Of a stretch of DNA of 64,000 nt, positions 26,038 to 34,902 are shown piece by piece. A program made the position numbers and the translations under genes. The notes under the pieces were generated by a model that was not told the DNA's origin, did not search any database, and was given only the letters and a program-made list of their open reading frames with translations. Position 1 is the stretch's first letter. Every line of letters begins with the position of its first letter. The DNA comes from Pannonibacter phragmitetus DSM 14782 (lineage in GTDB: Bacteria; Pseudomonadota; Alphaproteobacteria; Rhizobiales; Stappiaceae). Location: positions 1-64,000 of the forward strand of contig NZ_KB908217.1 of the NCBI RefSeq assembly GCF_000382365.1. Reading direction: 5' to 3'.

Positions 26038-27198
26038 ATGGAACAGACATGGCGCTGGTTCGGCCCGGCCGATCCCGTCTCGCTCGCCGATATTCGTCAG
26101 GCTGGTGCCACCGGCATCGTTTCCGCCCTGCATGACCAGCCCAATGGCACGGTCTGGCCGGTGGAGCGCATTCTCGAGCGCAAGGCCATGATCGAGGCAG
26201 CCGGGCTCGCCTGGTCGGTTGTCGAGAGCATTCCGATCCATGAAGACATCAAGACCGCCGCGCCGGGGTGGGAGCGTTATGCCGAAGCCTGGGTGGCGAG
26301 CATGGTGAACCTTGCCCGCTGCGGCATCCGGACCATTTGCTACAACTTCATGCCGGTGATCGACTGGACCCGTACGGATCTGGCCTTCGAGCTGCCGGAC
26401 GGCGCCCGTTGCCTGCGCTTTGATGCCGATGCCTTTGCCGCCTTCGACCTGTTCATCCTGAAGCGCGAAGGCGCAGAGGCTGAATACAGCGCGCAGGAAA
26501 TCGACCAGGCCCGCGCCGCTCACGCTGCCATGAGCGAAGCTGATGTGGCCAAGCTGATGGCCAACATCATCGCCGGCCTGCCGGGTGCAGAGGAGAGCTA
26601 TTCGCTCGACAGCTTCCGCGCCCGCCTTGCCACCTATGCCGAAGTCGATGCGGAGCGCCTGCGCGCCAATCTCGCCGCCTTTCTGAAGATGGTGATTCCG
26701 GTGGCCGAGAAGGAGGGCGTCGTGCTCGCCATCCATCCCGATGATCCGCCGCGCCCGCTGTTCGGCCTGCCGCGCGTGGTTTCCACCGCCGCTGACATGA
26801 AGGCGATTGCAGCGATGGTGGACAGCCCCGCCAACGGCTTCACCTTCTGCACCGGCTCCTATGGCGTGCGGCCGGACAACAATCTGGTCGAGATGTTCGA
26901 AACCCACGCAGACCGTGTGCATTTCCTGCATCTGCGTGCCACCAAGCGCGAGGCCGATCCGCGCAGCTTCCATGAAGCCGCTCACCTTGATGGCGACGTG
27001 GACATGGTTGCGGTGATCAAGGCCGTGCTTCTGGCCGAGCGCCGCCGGGGCATCGAACTGCCGATGCGCCCGGACCATGGTCACCAGCTGCTGGATGACC
27101 TGCGCAAGACCTCCAACCCCGGCTACCCGGCCATCGGCCGCCTGCGCGGCCTTGCCGAATTGCGCGGCGTCGAACGCGCCATCCGCGCCTTCATCTGA
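26038..27198 (+). CDS. uxuA: Mannonate dehydratase
   Basis: 386 residues from ATG 26038 with GAGG ten bases upstream. It converts D-mannonate to 2-keto-3-deoxy-D-gluconate in hexuronate degradation. UxuA-type motifs run the whole length: [85 protein letters not shown] and [10 protein letters not shown], including the metal ligands in IHPDDPP and RPDHGH. Two invariant regions are intact and length is typical. The neighbouring regulator and TRAP transporter fit a uronate pathway; fructuronate reductase and KDG kinase are not in the window. Confidence 0.95.
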   Translation: MEQTWRWFGPADPVSLADIRQAGATGIVSALHDQPNGTVWPVERILERKAMIEAAGLAWSVVESIPIHEDIKTAAPGWERYAEAWVASMVNLARCGIRTICYNFMPVIDWTRTDLAFELPDGARCLRFDADAFAAFDLFILKREGAEAEYSAQEIDQARAAHAAMSEADVAKLMANIIAGLPGAEESYSLDSFRARLATYAEVDAERLRANLAAFLKMVIPVAEKEGVVLAIHPDDPPRPLFGLPRVVSTAADMKAIAAMVDSPANGFTFCTGSYGVRPDNNLVEMFETHADRVHFLHLRATKREADPRSFHEAAHLDGDVDMVAVIKAVLLAERRRGIELPMRPDHGHQLLDDLRKTSNPGYPAIGRLRGLAELRGVERAIRAFI

Positions 27199-27222
27199 CC
27201 GCTGCGTCAGAATAGGAACGCC

Positions 27223-27256
27223 AAAGGCCGGGCAGAAATGCCCGGTCTTTGTGTTT
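27223..27256 (+). terminator. Terminator after uxuA
   Basis: GGCCGGGCA, loop GAAA, TGCCCGGTC (one G-T pair) followed by TTTGTGTTT, about 28 bases past the uxuA stop. Confidence 0.8.
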
Positions 27257-27283
27257 GGAGGTTGATGTAGGCATATAATGTTT

Positions 27284-27420
27284 CGTCATGCCATGACTTG
27301 ATCATGGCATCCACCCCGTTTGATTCAGACTTGATAAGTGAGAGTAATCTCTCTGTCTGACAGGGTAATTTCGGGTTTTCTGCAATGGAATGGATGCCAT
27401 GATCAAGTCATGGCATGACG
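27284..27420. repeat. 137-bp palindromic repeat element with 30-bp inverted arms
   Basis: Arms 27284-27313 and 27391-27420 are exact reverse complements (30 of 30), separated by 77 bases. Each arm is itself a hairpin (ATGCCATGA-CTTGA-TCATGGCAT). It sits between the uxuA terminator and the convergent IMPase gene, encodes nothing, and has the look of a MITE- or REP/BIME-like intergenic element. No transposase or target duplication was identified. Confidence 0.8.
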
Positions 27421-27451
27421 GAAGTTTTTGGATGTTTTGTGAAAACCTAAC

Positions 27452-28255
27452 TCACACCTGTGCCAGCGCCCAAATGTCGTCCTTTGCCCCCGGTCCTGCT
27501 GCAATGACAGGGGCGCCCTTGCCGAGGCCGAAGGCGGTGGCGGGGAAGGGCTCGTGGAAGCCGCCAGCCTCCTTGACGAGGCAGAAGCCGGCCATGCAGT
27601 CCCAGGCGTGCATGTAGGGCTCGTAAAAGCCGACGAGCCGGCCGGCTGAAACATAGGCCAGCATCAGCGCGCCCGAGCCATTGCGGATCATGTTGCCGCC
27701 CCTTGCCGTCAGCGCCGTGACGATTGCCCCGGTGCGCTCGGGCGTCACATGGCTGTTGCTGCTGATGCCGGTGAGGCCGTTCTGCATGGTGCGGGACGGG
27801 TCAAGCTTCAGCGGCTTGCCGTTGAGTGTGGCGCCATGGCCTTCGGCGGCGGCAAAAGTCTCCTGCAGCACGGGTGCGAGAATAACGCCCACCACGGGCG
27901 CACCATCGCGGGCAACGGCTATCGAAACGCACCATGTGGGCAGGCCGTTGACGAAGGGCGCCGTCCCGTCAATCGGGTCCACCACCCATGTATAGGGCGA
28001 GGTGCCGCCCGTCTGGCCATATTCCTCGCCGAGGAAACCGTCATCGGGGAAGGCGGCAGCGACCTTTTCGCGGATGAGCTGTTCCACGTTGCGGTCGGCG
28101 ATGGAGACAACGTCCTGAAGGTTCGCCTTGGTCTCGATCACCAGCGTTTCGCGCCGGTTGAAATAGTCGAGCGCAAGGGCGGCGGCTTCGGTTGCGATGG
28201 ATCTGGCCAGATCGAAGCGGGCGGCGATGGCGGCGGAATGCGTGTCTGCGGTCAT
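27452..28255 (-). CDS. Inositol monophosphatase family phosphatase
   Basis: A 267-residue Mg2+-dependent sugar-phosphatase-fold enzyme. Metal and catalytic motifs are present: GEE at 76-78, DPIDGT at 93-98 (VVDPIDGTAPFVNG) and WDCMAGFCLVKEAGG in the C-terminal part. It hydrolyses inositol phosphate, a histidinol-phosphate-like or another sugar phosphate in the cytoplasm. It is the last gene of the AfuABC-like operon, 30 bases after the ATPase gene. That position suggests it dephosphorylates the imported sugar phosphate; the exact substrate is not readable. Confidence 0.9.
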   Translation of the reverse strand: MTADTHSAAIAARFDLARSIATEAAALALDYFNRRETLVIETKANLQDVVSIADRNVEQLIREKVAAAFPDDGFLGEEYGQTGGTSPYTWVVDPIDGTAPFVNGLPTWCVSIAVARDGAPVVGVILAPVLQETFAAAEGHGATLNGKPLKLDPSRTMQNGLTGISSNSHVTPERTGAIVTALTARGGNMIRNGSGALMLAYVSAGRLVGFYEPYMHAWDCMAGFCLVKEAGGFHEPFPATAFGLGKGAPVIAAGPGAKDDIWALAQV

Positions 28256-28285
28256 TTCGGGGACTGTGTCCTTTAACTGGCAGGA

Positions 28286-29353
28286 TCAGGCTGCGATGAG
28301 GGCAATGCCGCGCTGGCGCAGGCGGATGGTCACGTCCGTGCGGGCGGGCAGGGGGGATGGGGTTTCATGGTCTACCACAAACAGCGTCCCGGCAACGGTT
28401 TCCACCTCATATTCGGCATGGTCGCCGAGATAGGCCGAGGTGAGGATGCGCCCGGCGAGGCTGCCCGGCGCGGCTTCTCCGGCAGCAAGGCTGACGGCGC
28501 CGGGGCGGATGGCGAGCTGCGCGCTGCCGGTTCTCGCGCCCGTCGCGGCAAGCTGATGCTCCAGCGGGCCCAGGCGGACGCGGGCGCTCGTGCCATCGGT
28601 CTCGATCACTTCACACGGCAGCACGTTGGCTTCGCCCATGAAGTCGGCGATGAAGCTGGAGGCGGGCGCCTCGTACAGCTCGCGCGGGGCACCGGACTGG
28701 GCGATGCGGCCATCCTTCATGACGATGATCGTGTCCGACACGGCCAGCGCCTCGTCCTGATCATGCGTCACATAGACGGCGGTGAAGCCGAGGCGCTGCT
28801 GCAATTCGCGGATCTCGGTGCGCACCCGGCGGCGCAGGCGGGCGTCGAGGTTGGACAGGGGCTCGTCGAGCAGCAGAACCTGCGGCTCCAGCACCAGCGC
28901 ACGGGCAACGGCGACACGCTGCTGCTGGCCGCCGGAGAGTTCCGCCGGCAGCCGGTGGCCCATGCCGGCGAGGCCGACCTGCTTCAGCCCTTCTTCGGCG
29001 CGCTCGCGGGCCTGCTTGCCCTTGAGGCCGGAGGATTCAAGACCATAGGCCACATTTTCCAGCGCACTCATGTGCGGGAAGAGGGCATAGGACTGGAACA
29101 CCATCGACACGTCGCGGGCGTGGGCGGGCAGCATGGTCACGTCCTTGCCGCCGATGAGGATCTTGCCCCCGGTCGGGTGCTCCAGCCCCGCCAGCATGCG
29201 CAAGGTGGTGGTCTTGCCGCAACCGGAAGGGCCGAGCAGGGTGACGAGGGTTCCCGGTTCGATCGTCAGCGACAGATCGGGAACGGCGGTGAAAGTGCCG
29301 AAGTCCTTGCGCACATGCTCGAAGACCACGGAGCCGGGCTTGTGAGATGTCAT
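28286..29353 (-). CDS. ABC transporter ATPase, AfuC/FbpC-like
   Basis: A 355-residue ATPase of the Fe3+/spermidine/sugar-phosphate class. Walker A GPSGCGKT is at 41-48, Q-loop FQSYALFPHMSALENV, signature LSGGQQQRVAVARAL, Walker B LLLDEPLSNLD, switch VTHDQDEAL. The C-terminal ~100 residues form a TOBE-type regulatory domain. Its ATG overlaps the permease stop (ATGA), so the two are coupled. It energises the fused permease encoded just upstream. Classical annotation would say iron(III) transport; the binding proteins favour sugar phosphates. Confidence 0.93.
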   Translation of the reverse strand: MTSHKPGSVVFEHVRKDFGTFTAVPDLSLTIEPGTLVTLLGPSGCGKTTTLRMLAGLEHPTGGKILIGGKDVTMLPAHARDVSMVFQSYALFPHMSALENVAYGLESSGLKGKQARERAEEGLKQVGLAGMGHRLPAELSGGQQQRVAVARALVLEPQVLLLDEPLSNLDARLRRRVRTEIRELQQRLGFTAVYVTHDQDEALAVSDTIIVMKDGRIAQSGAPRELYEAPASSFIADFMGEANVLPCEVIETDGTSARVRLGPLEHQLAATGARTGSAQLAIRPGAVSLAAGEAAPGSLAGRILTSAYLGDHAEYEVETVAGTLFVVDHETPSPLPARTDVTIRLRQRGIALIAA

Positions 29354-31581
29354 GCGGTTTTCTCCTGAGCGGACTTGAGTTCGGAAGATGCTGCAAGGCC
29401 GGAAACCCGGTTCTCGCGGCGCAGGCGCCGTTCGCCGACCAGGAACTGGAACCCGGCGATGACCGTGATCATCACGGCGATGAGCATCGAGGAATAGGCG
29501 ATGGCGACGCCATATTCGCCGTTCTCGACAAGGCCGACGATGTAGGACGTGGCCATGTTGTATTCCGCGCTGACGAGGAAGATCACCGCGCTGATGGAGG
29601 TGATGGCCCGCACGAAGGAATAGACCAGCGCGGCGGTGATGGCCGGGCGCAACAGCGGCAGGATCACCTTGCGCAGGGTCCGGGCGCTGGTGGCCCGCAA
29701 CGTGAGGGAGGCCTCGTCAAGGCTCTTGTCCAGCTGGCTCATGGCCGCAATGCCGCCGCGCACGCCCACGGGCATGTTGCGGAAGACAAAGCAGGCGATG
29801 AGGATCAGTGCCGAGCCTGTCATTTCCAGCGGCGGCAGGTTGAAGGCCATGATGTAGCTGATGCCGATGACCGTGCCGGGGATGGCAAAGCTCATCATCA
29901 GCGCGAATTCGAAGGCATTCTGGCCCGCGAATTTCTGCCGGACGATGATGTAGGCCGTCAGCAGGCCGACAGCCGCAGTGAGGGGAGCTGCCAGCAGGGC
30001 GATCTTGATGGTGGTCCAGAAGGAGTTCCAGGCAACGCCGGTCCAGGCGAAGCTGGCGCCGTCGAAGCTGACCGAGAAGGCCTTGGCATAGTGGGCAAGG
30101 GTCAGCGTGTGGTCTAGACCCCAGGTCTTCACGAAGCCGCCAAAGAGGATCATGCCGTAAATGACCAGCGTGAAGGCCATCCACGGCAGCACGATGGCAT
30201 AGACCACGCGCGAAACGCTCTTCGGCAGGGGAATGTGCGAACCGCTGTCGCCCTTGCCGGTGACGGTGGCGAAGTTCTTGCCCTTCAGCCAGAAACGCTG
30301 GGCGAGAAAGGCCGTCAAGGTGAAGCCAAGCAGGATCATCGCCAGCACGGCAGCGCGTGAGGGATCATTCTGCGAGCCGACGACGGCGAAGAAGATTTCG
30401 GTCGAGAGCACGCCATGGCTGCCGCCGAGCACGAGCGGGTTGCCGAAATCGGCCATGCTTTCGATGAAGCCGATGAGGAAGGCATTGGCGAGGCCCGGCT
30501 TCATCAGGGGCAGGGACACATGCCAGAAGGTGCGCCAGCGGTCGGCCTTGAGGGTTTGAGAGGCTTCTTCCAGCGAGGGGCTGACCCCTTCCACCACGCC
30601 GATGAGCACGAGGAAGGCGATGGGCGTGAAGGACAGCACCTGCGCGATCCAGATGCCGGTGAGGCCATAGAGCCAGCGGCCCGGCTCGATGCCGAAGAGG
30701 TCCGACAAGGCTTGCGTGACCACACCGGAGCGGCCGAACAGCAGCACCAGCGCAAGGCCGATGACGAAGGGCGGCGTGATGATCGGCAGCACCGTGATGA
30801 GGCGCAGGCCCTTCTTCAGCGGAAAGCGCGTGCGGGTGGCGACCAGCGCAAAGGCAAGGCCGAGCAGGGTGGAACCAAGGCCGGTCATGATGGCCAGCCA
30901 GAAGGTGCGCCAGGCAACGCCGCAGCGGCCGTCTCCGGTCAGGCAGGAAAGACTCCAGATGCTGGGGTCCACCACGTTGCGCAGAAAGCCGTCCGGCTTG
31001 AACGAGCCGTCGAAGTCCTGCACCGACCCGGCAAACATGCTGCCGATGGGATAGAAGACGAAGACCGCGACAAGAAACACCAGTAGCGAAATGGCGCCGG
31101 CGATGAAGGCATCGCCTTTCATGGCGCCGAGTTCCGCGCAGCCAAAGGCGAACATCAGCACGAAGACGACGGTGAGCGTGATGGCCCCGGCGCCCATGGC
31201 GGGCTGACCGGTGGAGAGCGCGCCGAAGAGGGTTTCGCTGATGGTCCAGTTCCAGCCCGTGAAACCGATGGCGAGCCCTTGCAGGCTCATGAACAGCACC
31301 CCGGCGGCTCCTGCCGCCGCCAGAAGGCGGCCGCGGGCGGGCTGGGCGCTCATCAGGCGCGATGCGCTGCCTGCTGCAAACAGCGCGATGGCCACGAAAA
31401 CCCAGGGGCGGCCGTTGGCGGCTGCCTGCAGCAGGCCCGGTTCCAGATCAGGGGTGGAGAGAAAGCTGGACACCCAGCCCAGGCCGAAGAAGCCGCCTTC
31501 GACCCTGTACCACGGCACAAGAATGAGGGCGGCTGCGCCGAGGGCCAGAAGCAAGTCCAGTCGCCGGTTGCTCGTCTGCAT
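29350..31581 (-). CDS. ABC transporter fused permease, AfuB-like
   Basis: 743 residues containing two complete permease modules in one chain. The first EAA loop is in SPSLEEASQTLKADRWRTFW and the second in DKSLDEASLTLRATSARTLR. An N-terminal extension of ~190 residues with about five extra hydrophobic helices (LLLALGAAALILVPWYRVEG onward) makes it longer than FbpB-type permeases (~550) and nearer to AfuB-type (~690). It translocates the ligand across the inner membrane with the ATPase encoded next. The 88 bases separating it from the upstream binding-protein gene hold a strong hairpin. Confidence 0.92.
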   Translation of the reverse strand: MQTSNRRLDLLLALGAAALILVPWYRVEGGFFGLGWVSSFLSTPDLEPGLLQAAANGRPWVFVAIALFAAGSASRLMSAQPARGRLLAAAGAAGVLFMSLQGLAIGFTGWNWTISETLFGALSTGQPAMGAGAITLTVVFVLMFAFGCAELGAMKGDAFIAGAISLLVFLVAVFVFYPIGSMFAGSVQDFDGSFKPDGFLRNVVDPSIWSLSCLTGDGRCGVAWRTFWLAIMTGLGSTLLGLAFALVATRTRFPLKKGLRLITVLPIITPPFVIGLALVLLFGRSGVVTQALSDLFGIEPGRWLYGLTGIWIAQVLSFTPIAFLVLIGVVEGVSPSLEEASQTLKADRWRTFWHVSLPLMKPGLANAFLIGFIESMADFGNPLVLGGSHGVLSTEIFFAVVGSQNDPSRAAVLAMILLGFTLTAFLAQRFWLKGKNFATVTGKGDSGSHIPLPKSVSRVVYAIVLPWMAFTLVIYGMILFGGFVKTWGLDHTLTLAHYAKAFSVSFDGASFAWTGVAWNSFWTTIKIALLAAPLTAAVGLLTAYIIVRQKFAGQNAFEFALMMSFAIPGTVIGISYIMAFNLPPLEMTGSALILIACFVFRNMPVGVRGGIAAMSQLDKSLDEASLTLRATSARTLRKVILPLLRPAITAALVYSFVRAITSISAVIFLVSAEYNMATSYIVGLVENGEYGVAIAYSSMLIAVMITVIAGFQFLVGERRLRRENRVSGLAASSELKSAQEKTA

Positions 31582-31619
31582 GAAACTGCCTGTTGTTTAA
31601 GCGGGAAGGAATGCCGGAT

Positions 31620-31651
31620 GCAGCACCCGGGCCGTAAAACCCGGGTGCTGC
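31620..31651 (-). terminator. Intra-operon hairpin after the binding-protein gene
   Basis: GCAGCACCCGGG (31620-31631) and CCCGGGTGCTGC (31640-31651) form a 12-bp perfect stem with an 8-base loop. It lies between the abundant binding protein and the permease and has no T-run. This placement usually lowers downstream expression or protects the upstream mRNA from 3' decay. Confidence 0.7.
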
Positions 31652-31669
31652 AGGTTCACAGGCCGGACG

Positions 31670-32701
31670 TCACTGCGCGATGGCGCCGACTTCCCGGTCC
31701 CAGCGCTCCAGCAGGGCCTTGCGGGTTTCGCTGCTGCCGAAGGTGGCGAAGTCATAGTCGATCAGCTTGATCTGCTCGAAACGCGGCGCTTCTTCGGGGA
31801 TCTCGGCGCTCTTGTTGGACGGCAGCTGGAAGGACTTGGCCTCCTTCATGCGCGACTGCACTTCCGGCTTCAGGGCCCAGTCGTACCAGATCTTGGCGTT
31901 TTCCATGTTGCGCGCACCCTTGACGATGGACATCGAGCCGATCTCGTAGCCCGTGCCTTCGCAGGGGGCGATGACCTTGACGGGGAAGCCTTCGGCCACC
32001 TGCGACACGGCGTCATGCATGAAGACGATGCCAAGGCCGGTCTCGCCGCGTGCGGCCGCCTTCACCGGGGCCGAGCCCGATTTGGTGTACTGGGAGACAT
32101 TGGCGTTGAGGCTCTTGAGATAGTCGAACGCCCGGTCCTCGCCCATGATCTGCACCAGCGTTGCCAGCGCGGTGTAGGCGGTGCCGGAGGAGTTCGGGTT
32201 GGCCATCTGGATTTCGCCCTTCAGTTCCGGGGCAAGCAGCGATGACCAGCAGGTGGGTTCGGCGAGGCCTTTCTTGGCGAAGATTTCGGTGTTGTAGCCC
32301 CAGCCAAGTGCACCGGCATAAACGCCGACCGTGCGGTATCCGGAGCTTTCCGCCTGGCTCTGTGCCCAGGTGTGCAGCTGGTCCAGCATTGGCGACTTGT
32401 ATTCCTCCGTCAGCCCGTCAGCGGCTGCCTGAAGATGCGGATCGCCGGTGCCTGCCCACCAGAGGTCCGTCTTGGGGTTGCGGGCTTCGGCGCGGATCTT
32501 GGCATAGGTCTCGCCCGACGAGAGGCGCACCATGTTGACCTTGATGTCGTGGTCCTTCTCGAAATCACCCTTCATCTGCTCGCAAATCACCACGTCGGCA
32601 GAGCAGATGAGGTTGAGGTCTCCGGCGGCCTGTGCAGCGCTGGTGCCAAGAGCTGTGCCTGCGGCAAGGGCAAGAAGCGTGAATGCGGATGTGGTCTTCA
32701 T
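31670..32701 (-). CDS. AfuA-like periplasmic substrate-binding protein (first)
   Basis: 343 residues from ATG 32701 (RBS GGAG); an upstream frame to 32767 would spoil the signal peptide MKTTSAFTLLALAAGTALG. The mature protein carries LNLICSADVVICEQM, KVNMVRLSSGETYAKIRAEA, then DLWWAGTGDPHLQAAADG, a pattern I associate with AfuA (sugar-phosphate binding) rather than iron-binding FbpA; FbpA-type paired tyrosines are not obvious. Two cysteines near the mature N-terminus may form a disulfide. It directly precedes the permease gene and is the likely transport receptor. Confidence 0.9.
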   Translation of the reverse strand: MKTTSAFTLLALAAGTALGTSAAQAAGDLNLICSADVVICEQMKGDFEKDHDIKVNMVRLSSGETYAKIRAEARNPKTDLWWAGTGDPHLQAAADGLTEEYKSPMLDQLHTWAQSQAESSGYRTVGVYAGALGWGYNTEIFAKKGLAEPTCWSSLLAPELKGEIQMANPNSSGTAYTALATLVQIMGEDRAFDYLKSLNANVSQYTKSGSAPVKAAARGETGLGIVFMHDAVSQVAEGFPVKVIAPCEGTGYEIGSMSIVKGARNMENAKIWYDWALKPEVQSRMKEAKSFQLPSNKSAEIPEEAPRFEQIKLIDYDFATFGSSETRKALLERWDREVGAIAQ

Positions 32702-32862
32702 GGGTCGTTCTCCTCCGTTATGGTCCGCCCTGGCAGGCGGTCTTGTTGTGCGGACGGCGCGGGACAAACCTCTCCCGTGCGGCCCGCCTGTTGGCGGCCC
32801 GCCAGTCAGTTGTCAGATCTGTGAGACTGGCCGGTGCGGGACCGGTTGGTTTGCGCGGGCCC

Positions 32863-33897
32863 CTATTGCGTCAGGGTCATTTCCCGCGCGAAGCGTTTGA
32901 GCAGGCGGCTTCGCTCTGCCGGTGAACCGAAGGTGGCAAAGTCGTAATCGACCATGCGCATGAGCGAGATATCCGGCGCGGCCGCCGGGAGAGCGGCTTT
33001 CGCGTTTGCGGGGATCTGGTTCTGGCCTGCCTGTGCGCCGGTGGCCTGTCCCTCGGGGCTGAGGGTGAAATCGGCAAAGAGGCGGGCCAGTTCCGGATTG
33101 CGGGATCCCTTGATGAGGCTGACGGCGCCGATCTCGTAGCCCGTGCCTTCGCAGGGCGCGACGATGACCAGCGGGGAGCCCGCCAGCTTCTGGGTGACGG
33201 CATCGTGGATGAACGAGATGCCGATCAGCGTATCCCCCCGTGCTGCGGCCTTGACGGGTGCCGCGCCGGATTTCGTGTAGCTGGAGACATTGGCGCCAAG
33301 CCTGCCGAGATAGGCAAAGGCCTCGTCTTCTCCGAAGAGCTGCACCAGGGTTGCCAGCGCGGTATAGGCGGTGCCGGAGGTTTCCGGATGGCCGATCTGG
33401 ATATCCCCCCGGTAGGCCGGATCGGTCAGATCGTTCCAGCAGGAGGGAGCAGGCAGGCGGCGCTGTGCCAGAAGATCGGCGTTATAGGCAAAGCCGAGCG
33501 CACCGGCATAGACGCCGGAGCTGAGGCTTCCCGACATGGCATGAAAGTTCTGCGCCCAGGGCAGCAGGTCCGCTTCATGCGGCGAGGTATAGGCTTCCAG
33601 CAAACCCTCTGCGGCGGCCTGAAGATGGGTGTCGCCGGTGCCGCCCCACCACACGTCAACGGTGGGTGCTGCGCTGTCCATGCGGATGGCATCGAGGATT
33701 TCGCCCGTGCTGAGCCGGGTCATGGTGATCTCAAGGCCGGAGTGGCGCTCGAACGCCGTTTCCATGGTGGCGCACCAGTCCTCATCCACGCCGCACAGCA
33801 CGTTGAGCGTGCCGGGTGCCGGGCTGGTCTGTTCAGCCAATGCGGTGCCGCCCAGCCAGAAGCCGAGCGCAGCCGCCAGAGCGGTTGCTGCCTTCAC
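32863..33897 (-). CDS. AfuA-like periplasmic substrate-binding protein (second)
   Basis: 344 residues from GTG 33897, which has GGGAGGAAC just upstream and starts a good signal peptide (VKAATALAAALGFWLGGTALA). It is a paralogue of the protein encoded at 31670-32701: LNVLCGVDEDWCATMETAFE, ITMTRLSTGEILDAIR, DVWWGGTGDTHLQAAAEG, AARGDTLIGISFIHDAV. It is the promoter-proximal gene of the operon and faces the divergent two-component genes. In the Pgt phosphoglycerate system a binding-protein-like PgtC takes part in signalling, so this copy may serve the sensor kinase; that is inference. Confidence 0.88.
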   Translation of the reverse strand: MKAATALAAALGFWLGGTALAEQTSPAPGTLNVLCGVDEDWCATMETAFERHSGLEITMTRLSTGEILDAIRMDSAAPTVDVWWGGTGDTHLQAAAEGLLEAYTSPHEADLLPWAQNFHAMSGSLSSGVYAGALGFAYNADLLAQRRLPAPSCWNDLTDPAYRGDIQIGHPETSGTAYTALATLVQLFGEDEAFAYLGRLGANVSSYTKSGAAPVKAAARGDTLIGISFIHDAVTQKLAGSPLVIVAPCEGTGYEIGAVSLIKGSRNPELARLFADFTLSPEGQATGAQAGQNQIPANAKAALPAAAPDISLMRMVDYDFATFGSPAERSRLLKRFAREMTLTQ

Positions 33898-34113
33898 CTT
33901 GTTCCTCCCGCCAGACATCCTCCATGTCCGGACAGGAGAAACATGCGCAGGAAACCAGGGTTGTGCAATCAAAGAATGGTTTCAGTTGTTGCCGTGTCCC
34001 GGCAAGGTTGTTTCAGTTGCTGCAAAGATTACAAATATTACAATTCATCGCTTCAACAGATGCTTTGAATGCCGGACTGGCAGCTTCTATAGTGCGGATG
34101 GGAGGACTGCAAA
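33898..34113. promoter_or_regulatory. Divergent promoter region of transporter and two-component genes
   Basis: A 216-base region between the binding-protein operon (minus) and the response regulator (plus). The stretch near 34020-34070 is AT-rich (TTACAAATATTACAATTC) and is the probable core promoter area. ATTACAAATATTACAATT near 34029-34046 contains a direct repeat of ATTACAA with 10-base periodicity, which fits an OmpR-class response-regulator site. Confidence 0.5.
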
Positions 34114-34902
34114 TTGCTGGCACAGAAGGTGAGGATTCTGGTCGTCGAAGACGATCCGGACATGGCCGAGCTGATCTGCGATCTGCTCGAAGCGGAAGGC
34201 TGGGAACCTGCGCATGCGGCTTCTGCCGAGGCGGCGGCGGAGGTGCTGGGGCGAGAGCGGCTGCATCTGGTGTTGATCGATCACAATCTGCCGGGCACCT
34301 CGGGCCGCGCCTTTGCGCAGCGCCTGCGGGCCAGCATGGATATTGGCATCATCATGGTGACGGCGGCAGGAAGTGCGGCCGAACGGGTGCTGGGACTGGA
34401 AACGGCGGCAGACGACTATGTGGTGAAGCCTTTCGAGCCCATTGAACTGACGGCCCGCATCAAGGCGCTGCTGCGGCGCATGAACCCTTCCCTGCGCGGC
34501 GGAGAGGCCACCGAACGGCCGGGCAGCAGCACGAGAGAGACGGGCAGGGCTGCGGCCATGACGGAGGGGGTGGATGGGGCGGCCCTCGTTCTGGGAGACT
34601 GGTCCATCGACCTGCAAAACCGCCGTGCCGTCTGCCGCAACGATCCGGGCCGCACGCTGACGGCGGCGGAATTCGCGCTGCTGGAGATCCTCGCCGCAAC
34701 GCCTGAAACGCCTGTCAGCCGCGCCCAGATCCTCGACCGGCTGGGAGCTGAAACAGACAGGCATATCGACCGGAACGTGGATGTGCTGGTGCTGCGGTTG
34801 CGGCGCAAGATCGAGCCCAACCCCGATCTGCCGCGCCATGTGCTGACCCGGCGCGGCAAGGGCTACATCCTGCATACGGGTGCAGGCGGACCGCACACGT
34901 GA
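34114..34902 (+). CDS. OmpR-family response regulator
   Basis: 262 residues from TTG 34114 (GGGAGGA 9 bases upstream). The receiver domain (~6-118) has the acidic pocket VVEDDPD, phosphoacceptor Asp56 (LIDHNLPG) and switch Lys in DDYVVKPFEP. A ~40-residue linker leads to a winged-helix Trans_reg_C domain (LTAAEFALLEILAATPE, HIDRNVDVLVLRLRRK). It would activate or repress the divergent AfuABC-like operon on phosphorylation by the next gene product, which overlaps its stop by 4 bases. Confidence 0.92.
   Translation: MLAQKVRILVVEDDPDMAELICDLLEAEGWEPAHAASAEAAAEVLGRERLHLVLIDHNLPGTSGRAFAQRLRASMDIGIIMVTAAGSAAERVLGLETAADDYVVKPFEPIELTARIKALLRRMNPSLRGGEATERPGSSTRETGRAAAMTEGVDGAALVLGDWSIDLQNRRAVCRNDPGRTLTAAEFALLEILAATPETPVSRAQILDRLGAETDRHIDRNVDVLVLRLRRKIEPNPDLPRHVLTRRGKGYILHTGAGGPHT

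Noticed and set aside
28286-32701. Annotation of the transporter as iron(III) uptake (FbpABC)
   Set aside because: The binding proteins show the AfuA-like WWxGTGDxHLQAA pattern without evident tyrosine iron ligands, and a phosphatase gene ends the operon. Iron transport is not excluded experimentally.
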